Source: Graphiopsis chlorocephala (taxonomy: Eukaryota > Ascomycota > Dothideomycetes > Cladosporiales > Cladosporiaceae). From it: DNA of 64,000 bases. The notes under the pieces were generated by a model. The model was given only the letters and a program-made list of their open reading frames with translations. It had not been told where the DNA came from and made no database searches. Below are positions 12,631-21,994 of the stretch, one piece after another; position 1 is the first letter of the stretch, and each line of letters starts with the position of its first letter. The DNA is taken from contig JAIZZJ010000007.1 in assembly GCA_022828445.1 (NCBI GenBank), positions 620,001 through 684,000 of the forward strand, given 5' to 3'. Position numbers and translations under genes: made by a program.

Positions 12631-13932
12631 CTACTTTTCTTGTTCTGCCTTCTCGCTCTCTGCGCTAGACTCATAGTACACGGCTCGCCATCCGCGGTCC
12701 AAGCCCAGCATCTTGCCATTAAGAACGCCAAGTATTGTCGCGAAGAACACGGCCAGCCAAAGCATCACCAGCAAGATAGTCAAGATCGTGGACCAGATCC
12801 AGAAAGCTTGCGAATTGAGGACAACGTTGCCTAGTTGAACCGCAGCATTGGTGAAGACGCCCTGGGTCTTGTTAGCGAATGTAATAACAAGCAGGACAGG
12901 TTGGAACATGACGTTGACTTTACGAACCCAAGGGAATATCAGTGACCAAACACTAAGCGTCTGATCCCACTTCAACAACGCTTTTGGATCAGCAAGGATG
13001 TATTGCAAGATCGCGATGCATGCATACGCCCACCAGAAGATCCCGTAACCCCAAGTGAGTAATCCAAGAAATTGACTGCTGGTCGCGATCGTCGATGCGC
13101 CTGTCCCACTGATGAAAGATGAGGTGTTGTACTGGGCGAAAGCGCCTCGCTGTACACAACTGCCCAATATTTGCAACGCAAAGCTTCCTTGACCGAGTGG
13201 ACCACAAAGCATCATGAGCTGGTAGACTTGCTGTTTCATGGGGAATGCGCGGTCGAAGAATCGAGCCAGGATTACAGCGTGGATGATGACCGCGAGTGGA
13301 ATTCCGATGCCAACGAACAGGTAGCTGATAATAATGACTGGAACCTGGAGCGAGGCGGAGATGGCACCGTAGCGACAGACAACGCCACCGCCAGCTGCGA
13401 TCGTGAGTGCCGCTATTGATGGTAGAAGAGCTCCAGGCGGTACTGATGAGATGCCGGGGCCATCAACCTTAGTAAGGATGTAAGGAACAACGATGCAAGC
13501 TGCCGCAGCCATGACAACGTTAATCCACCACATCACATATGCAGCCATTCCCCAGCCTGGGCTCCAGGAGGGAGTGAGTACAAGAGCTATCATCTGGATA
13601 ATAGTCGTGAAGGCGATGCTGATACTACAAAGACATGCTGTCTCCATGAAGTTCGAAGTAAATTGGCTCGCGACATGACGTGGGAACAAGACCGCTCGCG
13701 TTAGGTAGAGCAGCAAAAACCCGATGAGCGTGATGATAGTGATGACCCAGAAGATATTTGCGATGATTCCCAGGCCTTGGAATTGGTAGTGCAATTGATG
13801 CAAGGTTATCGCTACTATGCCGCTGCCCTGTGGGATGAGAAACCACTGAGAGTTGAAGGATTGGAGAGCAGTGCGAAGTGCACTGATACGGTGGTCGTCG
13901 TGGTGTCCATCAGTATCTGGTGATTGTGCCAT
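12631..13932 (-). CDS. TDT-family membrane transporter, SSU1/Mae1-like
   Basis: This is a polytopic membrane protein of the tellurite-resistance/dicarboxylate transporter family. The first helix region FNSQWFLIPQGSGIVAITL matches the SSU1 sulfite-efflux type more closely than Mae1 malate carriers. About ten hydrophobic segments follow, and the end is charged (ESSAESEKAEQEK). The start is ATG at 13932 (MAQSPDTDG); the codon two positions upstream in the same open frame is GTG. A 66-bp intron (12927-12862) has no stop and a length divisible by three, so the region reads as one open frame. Removing it joins FPW to GVFTNAAVQ, the conserved order in this family, and gives 411 residues. Expected role from the family: plasma-membrane export of sulfite or transport of small carboxylates. 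The exact substrate is open. Confidence 0.82.
   Translation of the reverse strand: MAQSPDTDGHHDDHRISALRTALQSFNSQWFLIPQGSGIVAITLHQLHYQFQGLGIIANIFWVITIITLIGFLLLYLTRAVLFPRHVASQFTSNFMETACLCSISIAFTTIIQMIALVLTPSWSPGWGMAAYVMWWINVVMAAAACIVVPYILTKVDGPGISSVPPGALLPSIAALTIAAGGGVVCRYGAISASLQVPVIIISYLFVGIGIPLAVIIHAVILARFFDRAFPMKQQVYQLMMLCGPLGQGSFALQILGSCVQRGAFAQYNTSSFISGTGASTIATSSQFLGLLTWGYGIFWWAYACIAILQYILADPKALLKWDQTLSVWSLIFPWVRKVNVMFQPVLLVITFANKTQGVFTNAAVQLGNVVLNSQAFWIWSTILTILLVMLWLAVFFATILGVLNGKMLGLDRGWRAVYYESSAESEKAEQEK
12862..12927 (-). other. in-frame, stop-free intron in the SSU1-like gene
   Basis: On the minus strand the segment begins GTTCGT and ends ACCCAG. It is exactly 66 bp and encodes 22 codons without a stop if retained. 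Splicing restores FPW-GVFTNAAVQLGN, the usual helix boundary of SSU1-like carriers. Retention would put a 22-residue insert next to a helix. Confidence 0.75.
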
Positions 13933-14615
13933 GTTCACTAGAAAGGGTAGCCAAAGTGCTAGTAATTAGAAGGATTGGGGCCAGCTATGCTCTGCATCTT
14001 GATACTTATCGTTATCATATAGCGGTATTAACATCTGCTTGATCCGTTTACGAGCCGCCGGCAGCACGTAGGGTCTACGTCACGATTTTTATTGATGATG
14101 TACTAGACTCAACCGTGGTATTGATAGATGGTGACACAGCGCGGGAAGCGATAGAAGGATGTCGATATGGCCTCAGGAGTATGCAAGAAAGGGATCATCT
14201 CAAGTGTAGGCGTTCACTTCGTTGTCGTTGTACGCTGCAAGTTGTCGAATGCTTGGGCGTCGTGTTCCACGGGCGGCAATTGTCTTTCTGCGGTAATGTT
14301 ACACGGTTGCGACTCAGTTCTTACACTTTTGTATTTACATTTTCGTACTGTACTCTCGCGGATACATGTGTTTGCGAATCAGGTTTGGAGACAACACCTG
14401 GACAATATGTGTAAGTTACATGTAGTAGCACAGAAAGCGAAGCAACATCGAAGTTATCATGGATGGTGCATGTAGGATTGGGTTGTTAGGGTTCCTCACC
14501 CTAAGTCTCTTATCGATAGCAGTTTCGAGTCCAGAACGAACATATGCAATACATTGTAGAGCAGCTCGCGATCTTTAATCCACACTTCCACACACCTCCA
14601 TCACCACCCCTCACA
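13933..14615. promoter_or_regulatory. divergent intergenic region, SSU1-like gene / J-protein
   Basis: About 680 bp between the two divergent ATGs. Small frames on the plus strand (14115-14475) have no motif. An isolated TTAGGG/CCCTAA pair near 14485-14505 looks incidental. I see no operator I can name. Confidence 0.4.
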
Positions 14616-15683
14616 ATGTCCAACGAAGACCTCAAACAGCACATCAACTCATCGCACGACTTCTACGAGCTCCTCGGCGTCTCCCCCACCGCCAGCGAAT
14701 CCGAGCTGCGCAGCGCATACCGCAAAACCGCCCTCAAATACCACCCGGACAAAGTCGGCGCAAATGCCGAAGCGCTCGAGAAATTCCACCTGCTACAAGT
14801 CGCCTACGACGTGCTAAGCGATACTTCCGTCAAAGAGCTCTACGATAATGCACGGCGTGCGCGCGTCGAGAAGGCGCAGCGCACGTCTGCTTACGATGAT
14901 AGGCGCAAAGCGATGATTGATGAGCTGGAGGCGAGGGAGGCTGGGCATTTGAAGAGGAAGCGAGGGGAGTTGGACGAGGAGGAGAAGTTCCAGAGAGAAC
15001 TGGCTAGGTTGGCGGCGGATGGTAAGAGGAGGAGAGAAGAAAGGACAGAAAAGCTGAGACGCGAGGCGCAGGAGCTGGAGGCGGAAGAGAGGAGAAGGGA
15101 AGAGGAGCCACCGGTCACGCCTGCTGCTACTAAGGTACCGATGGAGGAGACAGACCGTTCGATCACGTTGCGCTTCCGCAGAGACGATACTACGGCGCAT
15201 TTGGATCGCGAGAAGGTCGAGGAGCTGTTCTCGCGTTTCGGCAGAATCGAACACACCCTTCTGAGAGACAAGAAGCGCAAAGTTGATGGCGAGAAGCACC
15301 GCGCGCTCTACTGTACTGGCTTGATTGTTTTCAACAGCATCGTCGGCGCGCATGCCGCAGTCTCCGATTTTGAGAAGCTCCGTAAAGAGGATGATCGCTA
15401 TGCGCTATTCGAAGAAGTTGGCTGGGTCGGCGGCAAAGAGCCAGATGCAGTCCCAAAAGCGCCTCCGCTCAGTCTGCCCACTACTGCTCCCAGCACGCCG
15501 GCGGGTAAGACACCTTCTTTCGGATCATTCAAAGGCACTCCAAAGTCAGGCGGAGCTTCACATGACCTGTCCTCAGACGAGGTTGTGATGATGCGTTTAA
15601 AGAATGCGGAAAGGCGGCGGTTAGAAGATAAGATAAGACGAGAAGAAGCAGAGGCGGCGAAACAAGAGGAGAGTGCTGCTTGA
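14616..15683 (+). CDS. cwf23: J-domain plus RRM-like protein, DNAJC17/Cwf23 type
   Basis: An intronless frame of 355 residues from the ATG at 14616 (MSNEDLKQHI). An in-frame ATG at 14544 would add 24 residues of no family character, so I prefer the inner start. Residues about 12-80 are a J-domain (DFYELLGVSPTASESELRSAY) with the HPD motif in KYHPDKVGA. A long charged coiled coil follows (about 95-175, KRREERTEKLRREAQEL), then an RRM-like segment (SITLRFRRDD, EELFSRFGRIEHTLL, YCTGLIVFNS). This J-domain, coiled-coil and RRM order is that of DNAJC17 and yeast Cwc23/Cwf23, nuclear J-proteins of the spliceosome cycle. Role by family: Hsp70 co-chaperone acting on splicing complexes. It is convergent with MOD5. 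Confidence 0.85.
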   Translation: MSNEDLKQHINSSHDFYELLGVSPTASESELRSAYRKTALKYHPDKVGANAEALEKFHLLQVAYDVLSDTSVKELYDNARRARVEKAQRTSAYDDRRKAMIDELEAREAGHLKRKRGELDEEEKFQRELARLAADGKRRREERTEKLRREAQELEAEERRREEEPPVTPAATKVPMEETDRSITLRFRRDDTTAHLDREKVEELFSRFGRIEHTLLRDKKRKVDGEKHRALYCTGLIVFNSIVGAHAAVSDFEKLRKEDDRYALFEEVGWVGGKEPDAVPKAPPLSLPTTAPSTPAGKTPSFGSFKGTPKSGGASHDLSSDEVVMMRLKNAERRRLEDKIRREEAEAAKQEESAA

Positions 15684-15995
15684 GTTTAAGTGTTTATACT
15701 ATGATACCCCACTATGCGTTGCTAGACCGTATTTGAGCGCCGGCGGCGCCGTCTGTTTCGATCTACCAGAAGTGACATCGCATTGCCACTGAGACAGCCT
15801 GCGAGAAACACGACTCTGTAAACCTCCAAGGTCATGTGTATCTTGCAACCGAGAGGGTGCTTGGTTGATTGATAGTTGTAACGCAGAACTGACCAGCTCG
15901 GTATGTGAGTGGACACTCGCGTTTCGTGGCAGCTGACAGGAGCATTTTGATGAATTGCTTAAGCCTATGGTCGCACAACTGATCGCACCGCCTCT
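15684..15995. other. convergent 3' intergenic region
   Basis: 312 bp between two convergent stop codons. It holds only a small unconvincing minus-strand frame and presumably carries both 3' UTRs. Confidence 0.5.
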
Positions 15996-17534
15996 TCAGC
16001 CTTCAGCTTTCCCCTCGTGAACATCATCACTCTCTGGCTCTGCCTTCTTCTCCAATTTGACCTCTACAACCTCATCCTCCTCTTCTAGCTTCCGTTTCTT
16101 GCTCACAAGCCGTCTATGCGCTCGACTGCGCGCGTGTGCTTCCCATTGCTTCTCTGTCACGCAAGTCACCCCACACAGGTCACACTGCCGTCTGATCCAG
16201 CTCCGTGGGGTCTTTGAGGTGTCCTGATATTGCTTGACAGATAGCTGCTCAGCTGCGGCTGCTGACAAGCCTAGCGGGTCTGGCATTGGATTATCGGAGA
16301 GGAAAGCTTGTGTGATATCGGCAGCGTGTGACATGACGTTCTGTTGAAATTCGGGAACAGAGGTCCCGTCGAGAAGATAGAGCTTCGAGGCCGTCTCTGA
16401 CGATTCTTCCTGTGGTTTTGGGGCTTGCGATCGTAGTGCGTGCAAAAGTTTGAGCCGGATCCAACGGGTCTGTCGTTTCGCATACTGGCGTGTGGCGATT
16501 TTCGTTCGCTCTATTGCCTCGTCTTTGAGGATTTGGAGGTCTGCTTCACTTGTCGTGCCGCTTTGGAGTGCTGTGATATAGGCCTTGAATTCTTTAAAGC
16601 CGATGCTAACCCAGATCCCTCGGCTCTCGTCGACTGGCTGGCCGGACTCGGACTGCTCGGTAGCATATTCATGCAACTGCCGTACCTCGTCCAGCAGTCC
16701 TTGGCTAAGCATTTTTTCCACGCGGTTGTCCAAGCGTGTCCTCAAAGTCTCGGTCTCAGCATGGATCCAGAAGAGGAGCGTGGGAAAGCGCAGATCTGAC
16801 TCCGCACTCGATGAGTCTGCACCCGAAGCAGATGCTAGTCGCTGCTCAGCATATATGTCCGACGCTTTCCGACCTGTTTGTAGATAGATCTCTATGCTCC
16901 GTTGGATCTTGCGTCGATCGTTGGGATGCCAGCGTGCCGCCATGACAGGATCAATCCCTTGTAGCTTTTCCAGCAGTTTCTCAGTAGGCTCTTTCAAGAT
17001 CGGGTATTTGTCCTCAAGGTTGTCCGGAGGTCCTTGTTCTTGGTTCTTCTTCTCCTCACCGTCGTTCTCATCCTCTCCGGTTTCTGCCAGTCGGTCGCGG
17101 AAGAGCAAGCTCTGTGTGTAGTAGTGTGTTCCTCCCACCAGGATTGGCAGCTTTCCTCTCATCCTGATCTCTTCGATTACACGCAAGGCGCGCTTTACAA
17201 AGGTTCCGACCACCCATGTTGGCTCGCCGAAGTCGATACATCCCAGTAGGTGATGAGGGACACCTTTGCGCTCCTCAACAGTGATCTTGTTGGTGATGAT
17301 GGGCAGGCCCGAGTATAGTTGCATGGCATCGCCATTTATGACTTCACCGTTGTAGCGAAGGGCTAGGGACACGGCTAGCTGGCTGCGGTGGTCAGTCTGA
17401 GAGCTGTTATAGCAGGCATGACTGTGAGATGTACATCTGACTTGCCGGTGCCCGTAGAGCCAACGATGGCGATTATGGGCTGTTTAGGCGGCATACTGCT
17501 GAAGAGTCTCAACTTGTTGAAAGTGCGCAACATG
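15996..17534 (-). CDS. mod5: tRNA dimethylallyltransferase (isopentenyltransferase), MOD5 type
   Basis: Two exons. Exon 1 starts at ATG 17534 (MLRTFNKLRLFSS), continues through a second in-frame ATG (MPPKQPIIAIVG) and contains the P-loop GSTGTGKSD. The intron removes about 55 bp and joins GKSD to LAVSLALRYN. The long exon has GEVINGDAMQLYSGL (substrate-binding DAMQ), the ITNKIT region, PILVGGTHYY, and near the C-terminus a C2H2 (matrin/U1-type) zinc finger, QCDLCGVTC to HARSRAHRR, as in eukaryotic family members. The tail is acidic and lysine-rich. Reaction: transfer of a dimethylallyl group to A37 of tRNAs that read UNN codons. The basic, hydroxylated 13-residue N-terminus before the second ATG fits a mitochondrial presequence, so two translation starts may serve two compartments, as known for yeast Mod5. 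It is head-to-head with the CAF16-like gene. Confidence 0.92.
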
Positions 17535-17806
17535 AAGAGTGCACATGTAATCTTCGTCGGCGCAAAGTCAAGAAATTATTATTTGGAGAATGCGATGACA
17601 TGTGATCGTGAGGGACGAATTCGGGTTCATCTCCACATTTCACGTCTCATTCGGGCAGGTCTAGTTGACGACATTCCGCACAGTCATCGAAGCCATTGAT
17701 TGCACTACAAACCCTCAGCAGCGCATCGCATTCTGCCAAAACTATAAGAACGCAGTGCCCATACATTCAAACCAGTACTTCACTCACGCAAACTCTCATC
17801 GCCAAC

Positions 17807-18690
17807 ATGGTTGCTCCCACCATTTCCACCAAGGACCTCACCTTCGCCTTTCCCGATGGCACTTCAGGCCTCGAGCATGTCACGCTTGACCTTCCTGCCG
17901 GTTCTCGTAACCTTTTGATCGGAGGTAAGGAAATGCAATCCTCACATACTCTTTACACCCATGCTAAATCCCCAGAGCGAACGGTGCGGGCAAAACAACC
18001 CTCCTCCGCCTCCTGAGCGGCAAGCGCATGGCACCAGCCGGCACCGTCGACGTCGGTGGCCGTGATCCTTTCACTACCGGTCTCGAAGGTGTGACCTATC
18101 TTGGACTGGAATGGGTGCTCAACCCGATCGTTCGTTCCGACATTGCGGTCCCGGAGCTGCTGAAGTCAGTGGGTGGCGACCACTACCCTGAGCGCCGCGA
18201 TGAGCTGGTCAGAATCCTCGACGTAGACTTGAGCTGGCACTTGCACGCCGTCAGTGACGGCGAGAGAAGGCGAGTGCAGCTATGCATGGGTCTGCTCCGC
18301 CCATGGACTGTCCTCCTACTGGACGAAATCACTGTCGACTTGGACCTGCTGTCTCGCCACAACTTCCTTTCTTTCCTGAAGAAAGAGACTGAGACGCGCG
18401 AATGCACAGTCGTGTATGCTACGCATATCCTCGACAATCTGGCACAATGGCCAACCCACCTTGTGCACATGGCGCTCGGCAAGGTGAAGAAGTGGGGACC
18501 GATGGACAGCTTTGAGGTCCCCAAGAATGATGGAGGCATCGAGGGAAACAGCCGCTTGGGACAGCTCGTGCTGGCCTGGCTGAGAGAGGACCTCGCGGAG
18601 AGAGGTCCCAGGAAGGGTCAAAGTGCTGAAGGCAAAACTTACCCTAACCTGGAGGGCAAGGGTGGCTATGGGCTGGAGCAGAAGAAGTAA
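17807..18690 (+). CDS. caf16: soluble ABC ATPase, CAF16-like (Ccr4-Not associated)
   Basis: Two exons: 17807-17924 and 17978-18690. The protein begins MVAPTISTKDLTFAFPDG. The intron splits the Walker A motif and, when removed, gives GANGAGKTTLLRLLSG. There is a degenerate signature (VSDGERRRVQL), Walker B LLLDEITVDLD and a switch histidine in VYATHILDN. There are no membrane segments and one nucleotide-binding domain of about 275 residues, the size of Caf16. In yeast Caf16 is a Ccr4-Not/SRB-linked ABC ATPase with a poorly defined role; function here is by homology only. The start is the ATG 273 bp from the divergent MOD5 start. The acceptor is CAGAG (17977); the upstream AG would break the P-loop frame. 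Confidence 0.88.
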
Positions 18691-19262
18691 AATCCGAGGG
18701 ACCATGAGACTTTTGATATGCGAGATGGTATAGCCGGTAGCGGCGTATGATTGGTGGCATTTTCTTGATACACCGCGGGGATTTTCAACATGATCTACGA
18801 TAGCGCACTTTTTGCAAGGCGTTCAACAGGTAGATTGCAGGTACTGGTTAGAGTTTTTTAAACTTATACAATTCGTGGGGATGATTCACACCTCGAATTC
18901 TCATGATCGTGTAACCCTCGATGTTCTCCCGAAAGTGGACGCAAAAGAAGGATTGTGGATTTGATAGTGGAAGCACACTGGCGATCGCTCACCAACATTC
19001 CAGACCAGTCTTAGAGGCAGAAAACAAAAGCCTCTGGCTGCACTTGACAAGACGTGTGTTGTGAATGTATTGACTAGAGTACACAATATGAACACCTAGA
19101 CAATTCGGCCGCTTGCTGTCCATGCGACCAAGTGACTTCCGATGGTCCGATCTCCATATTCACTCAGCGAACACTCGGCCACCCATGAGATGTCACCTTA
19201 CTAAAACGTATTGATCATCCCTCACCCAAATACTACCGAGAAGTTCTGTCAGCACTGAACAT
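18691..19262. other. convergent intergenic region
   Basis: About 570 bp between the CAF16-like and MKT1 stop codons. Only a 64-codon frame without features is seen. The sequence probably holds both 3' UTRs; an A/T-rich patch at about 18850-18875 is compatible with poly(A) signals. Confidence 0.45.
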
Positions 19263-21572
19263 TCATGCTTTTCCGTTGGTGCTGCCGGAGTTGGCTTGCT
19301 GTAGCTTCTGCGCCAGCCACTCGTCGGCGTTCTTGAAGGTCGTCTTGGTGTCGTTGTTGACGATGGCGCTATCTGCGGCTTCAATACCGGCGTTGATCTG
19401 AGCAACGTTAGTTAAATGTCATACTTGGAATTTGCTGCAAACTTACTGCTCCCCACATGTTCCATGCCTTCTCGAGATCTCCAGGGATGTCGTAAGCATG
19501 GTTGAACCACCTGGTGATGTCTGAGCGCTTGCCAGCTTCGTTCGACAATTCGTCCAAGAAGCTCTTGACGACAAGACTCAGGCCGAGGTCAGGTTCCTCA
19601 ACGAAGGGCAGCTCGGCACCCAAGGTCGTGTAGTCTGTCGGGCTCAAATGGCGGGACACAACACCAGAAGCTGCCATGCTCAAAGCGTGAACCTCAACAA
19701 GATCGCGCAGACTGCCGCGCACAACAGATGTCATCTGGTGGTAGCCGAGCAAGTGCCTCGACAGTGGGCCAGTAAAACCGATCTCCTTGTGATGGAAAGT
19801 GCCAAGGCATGCGATCCTGCTGATCAGCAGAGTGTAAGCCTTGTCGGTCTCTGTGCCACGCATTGGTGCGCCTAAGTACTTGTCTGAGGGGAACATCTGG
19901 CTTGTGCTGAGGACATCAAGCTTGTGTAGCTCGAATGCCATGAAGATAGCCTCCTCGACTTCCTTGGCTCCTGCCTTTGCGATGTAGCCACTCTTCTGAG
20001 CATGGTCAAACGCCGCTTTTAGTGCCTTGCCCCATGCAGAGAGAGTGTGGTCGTTGTTGATGTAGCCGCGATCCTCCAAGAAGCGTAGCACAGTGTTACC
20101 AATGAGCTCCTGGGGCTCGCGCAATTCCTGCGTTGCGACTTCGTTCTTCTTTTCGGTAATCGTCTCTTTGGCGCTTGACTCCTCAGACAGCAAAGTGACG
20201 GCGAAAAGGAGGGGGCTCTTCCTGGCACTCAGGCTAAGCTCAGACGCCTTGTCAAGGGTTGCACTCTTGACACGCCAGCGATTGGCAGCATCTGTGGGCG
20301 CTGAGGCATCAGGTACGTTGAGAGACTGCTTGTTGTTCTCGTTGAACCACGAGACCAGTTCGACATCCTTCTTTTGGTAGTAGCGATGAAGCATAGTATT
20401 GATGAGCGCCATTGTCCTTGTGCGAAGGGGTGCCAGCTTTTGTGTCACGAGCTGCTGGTATGCCGATGATGATCCACCGTCAAGTGGAGGGATCTCGAAG
20501 ACCTCGGCACGGGTTCTCCAGTTCAGTACTCGTGGGCCTACCAAGCCTCTGGACATGTAGTAATAGATTTCATCCGGAAGTCGCTGGCCGATCACGTCGT
20601 GCATGTCGGCGGCTGCAGAGTCGTTCCTAGTGAGGGTGATCTCACCACTGGCAGTCAAAACCACGTTGTGCTTAACAGCAGTTCTTGCTTTCTTAAAGAG
20701 CTCCCTGAACTCCTTGTTGAGCGAATCGTAGGCAGCAAAGCCAATGGTACCCGAGCGTCCAACGATCTCTCTGGCCCCTTGGATATAGTTGGGAGCAGAC
20801 TCAAGCTCGGCTGGAGGAGCAAGTATCGTCAAGCCAGAGATGAGAGAGAAATCGATGAACTGGTCTTCGCTCATGCCGAGTTTGGCGAAGCATTTCGCCC
20901 TGTCGATCCATGCGAAACTCTGGCTCTCCCAGTCAAATGAGACAACCACGACACTGGCGCCGAAAAGCAGGCATGACATAGAGCCGACGATAGCATCGCC
21001 GAAATTCTGCTGATCAAGAGACACAACTTGAGCTGCAGCAGAGTATGGAGCGGTCTGTGTTCGTACACCATGACGGGCAAGGTATGATTGCAACCATCTG
21101 AGAATGTGGTAGATGCGATAAGTACCTGCTTTGCATTAGCCGAGCGAACACGATATGCGCTTCGCAGTATTCACGTACAAGATTTGCCGAATTCCGCCAC
21201 CGCCTCATCGGCTCTGCTCTGGCTGTAAAGACTCCAGGCCTCGTCTAGGCTACGCGCGGCAAGTCTACTGTCGCGTGCTATGGTTGCGCGGTCTTTGCAA
21301 GCAAGATCGAGGCCGTTGAAGATGAAAGTCGGGGTGATGTTGGCCTCCTTGAAGTTGGAGATGTAGGTGTCAACATGTTTTCTGAGCGCAAAGGGAAGGC
21401 CACCAAGTGCGGGTAGCAGAGGTTCGCGCGAGACTTGTGAGGTGAGGATAGTCTCAAGGAAATCCTCTGCGTCGATGGTGAGGCGCTTGTCCTTGAGTTG
21501 GTCAATGGATCCGCTAGTGGTCAGGCTCTCGCTGGTAGCCCAGTCCCTGAAAGCCTGAGCGCGTGAGGCCAT
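19263..21572 (-). CDS. mkt1: MKT1-like XPG-domain post-transcriptional regulator
   Basis: Three exons starting at ATG 21572 (MASRAQAFRDWATSE). The first intron (about 21181-21122) joins EFGKSC to TYRIYHILRWLQSYL. The second (about 19444-19399) joins WNMWGA to INAGIEAADSA, and the protein ends QQANSGSTNGKA, about 740 residues in all. The N-terminal third is an XPG-N/XPG-I-like nuclease fold (FIFNGLDLACKD, YLARHGVRTQTAPYSAAAQ, IVGSMSCLLFGASVVV). The rest is the Mkt1-specific helical region. In yeast Mkt1 works with Pbp1 in translation control of selected mRNAs and has no proven nuclease activity. A naive open frame runs into intron 2 and ends in a false tail after GAV. The gene lies in tandem with the amidohydrolase, separated by about 420 bp. 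Confidence 0.9.
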
Positions 21573-21994
21573 TACGCTGGCTGGTGAGTGAGAGTGACTG
21601 TAAAAACGCGCAAGAAATGCTGAGCCGTGATGCGCGTATAGAGCTTTTCACAATTTAGATTGGAAGTGGCCACAAAGCCGAGTTTTGGTAAAGATGTCGA
21701 GCTCGTGAGGTGGCTCGAGTGGAAGCCATGCTTGGACCCTGAATCGTTGCAACAAGCTTCCACTAGCGCCCTCAGATACTGGCGCCTCAGGCACAATCGG
21801 GCAAGGTATCGAAAAGTCACGTGCTAAATGCCGTCTTGAGGTCATATTAGGTTCTTTTTCATTGCTATTCACTATGTCCCATGCTATGGGGTATGAAGTC
21901 GGCCACGTGATTCGACGTCCGGAAACCGTTCGTTCAAGCCCAAGCATAAGCTGCCTCTGCCCTCCTCGCTTCACAGGCTGCAAGCGCCACGAAT
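21573..21994. promoter_or_regulatory. MKT1 upstream region
   Basis: 422 bp between the MKT1 ATG and the end of the next minus-strand gene. Minus-strand frames across it carry no family motif. It should contain the MKT1 promoter and the amidohydrolase 3' UTR. Confidence 0.4.

Noticed and set aside
1623..13932. Secondary-metabolite gene cluster around the transporters and regulator
   Set aside because: No polyketide synthase, NRPS, terpene cyclase or tailoring enzyme is present; only transport and regulation genes are found.
14480..14510. TTAGGG and CCCTAA close together, telomere-like
   Set aside because: Single copies of each within gene-rich DNA, not an array.
14814..15353. 179-codon minus-strand frame opposite the J-protein gene
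   Set aside because: It is the Leu/Arg-rich antisense shadow of a coiled-coil coding region and has no family motif or promoter of its own.
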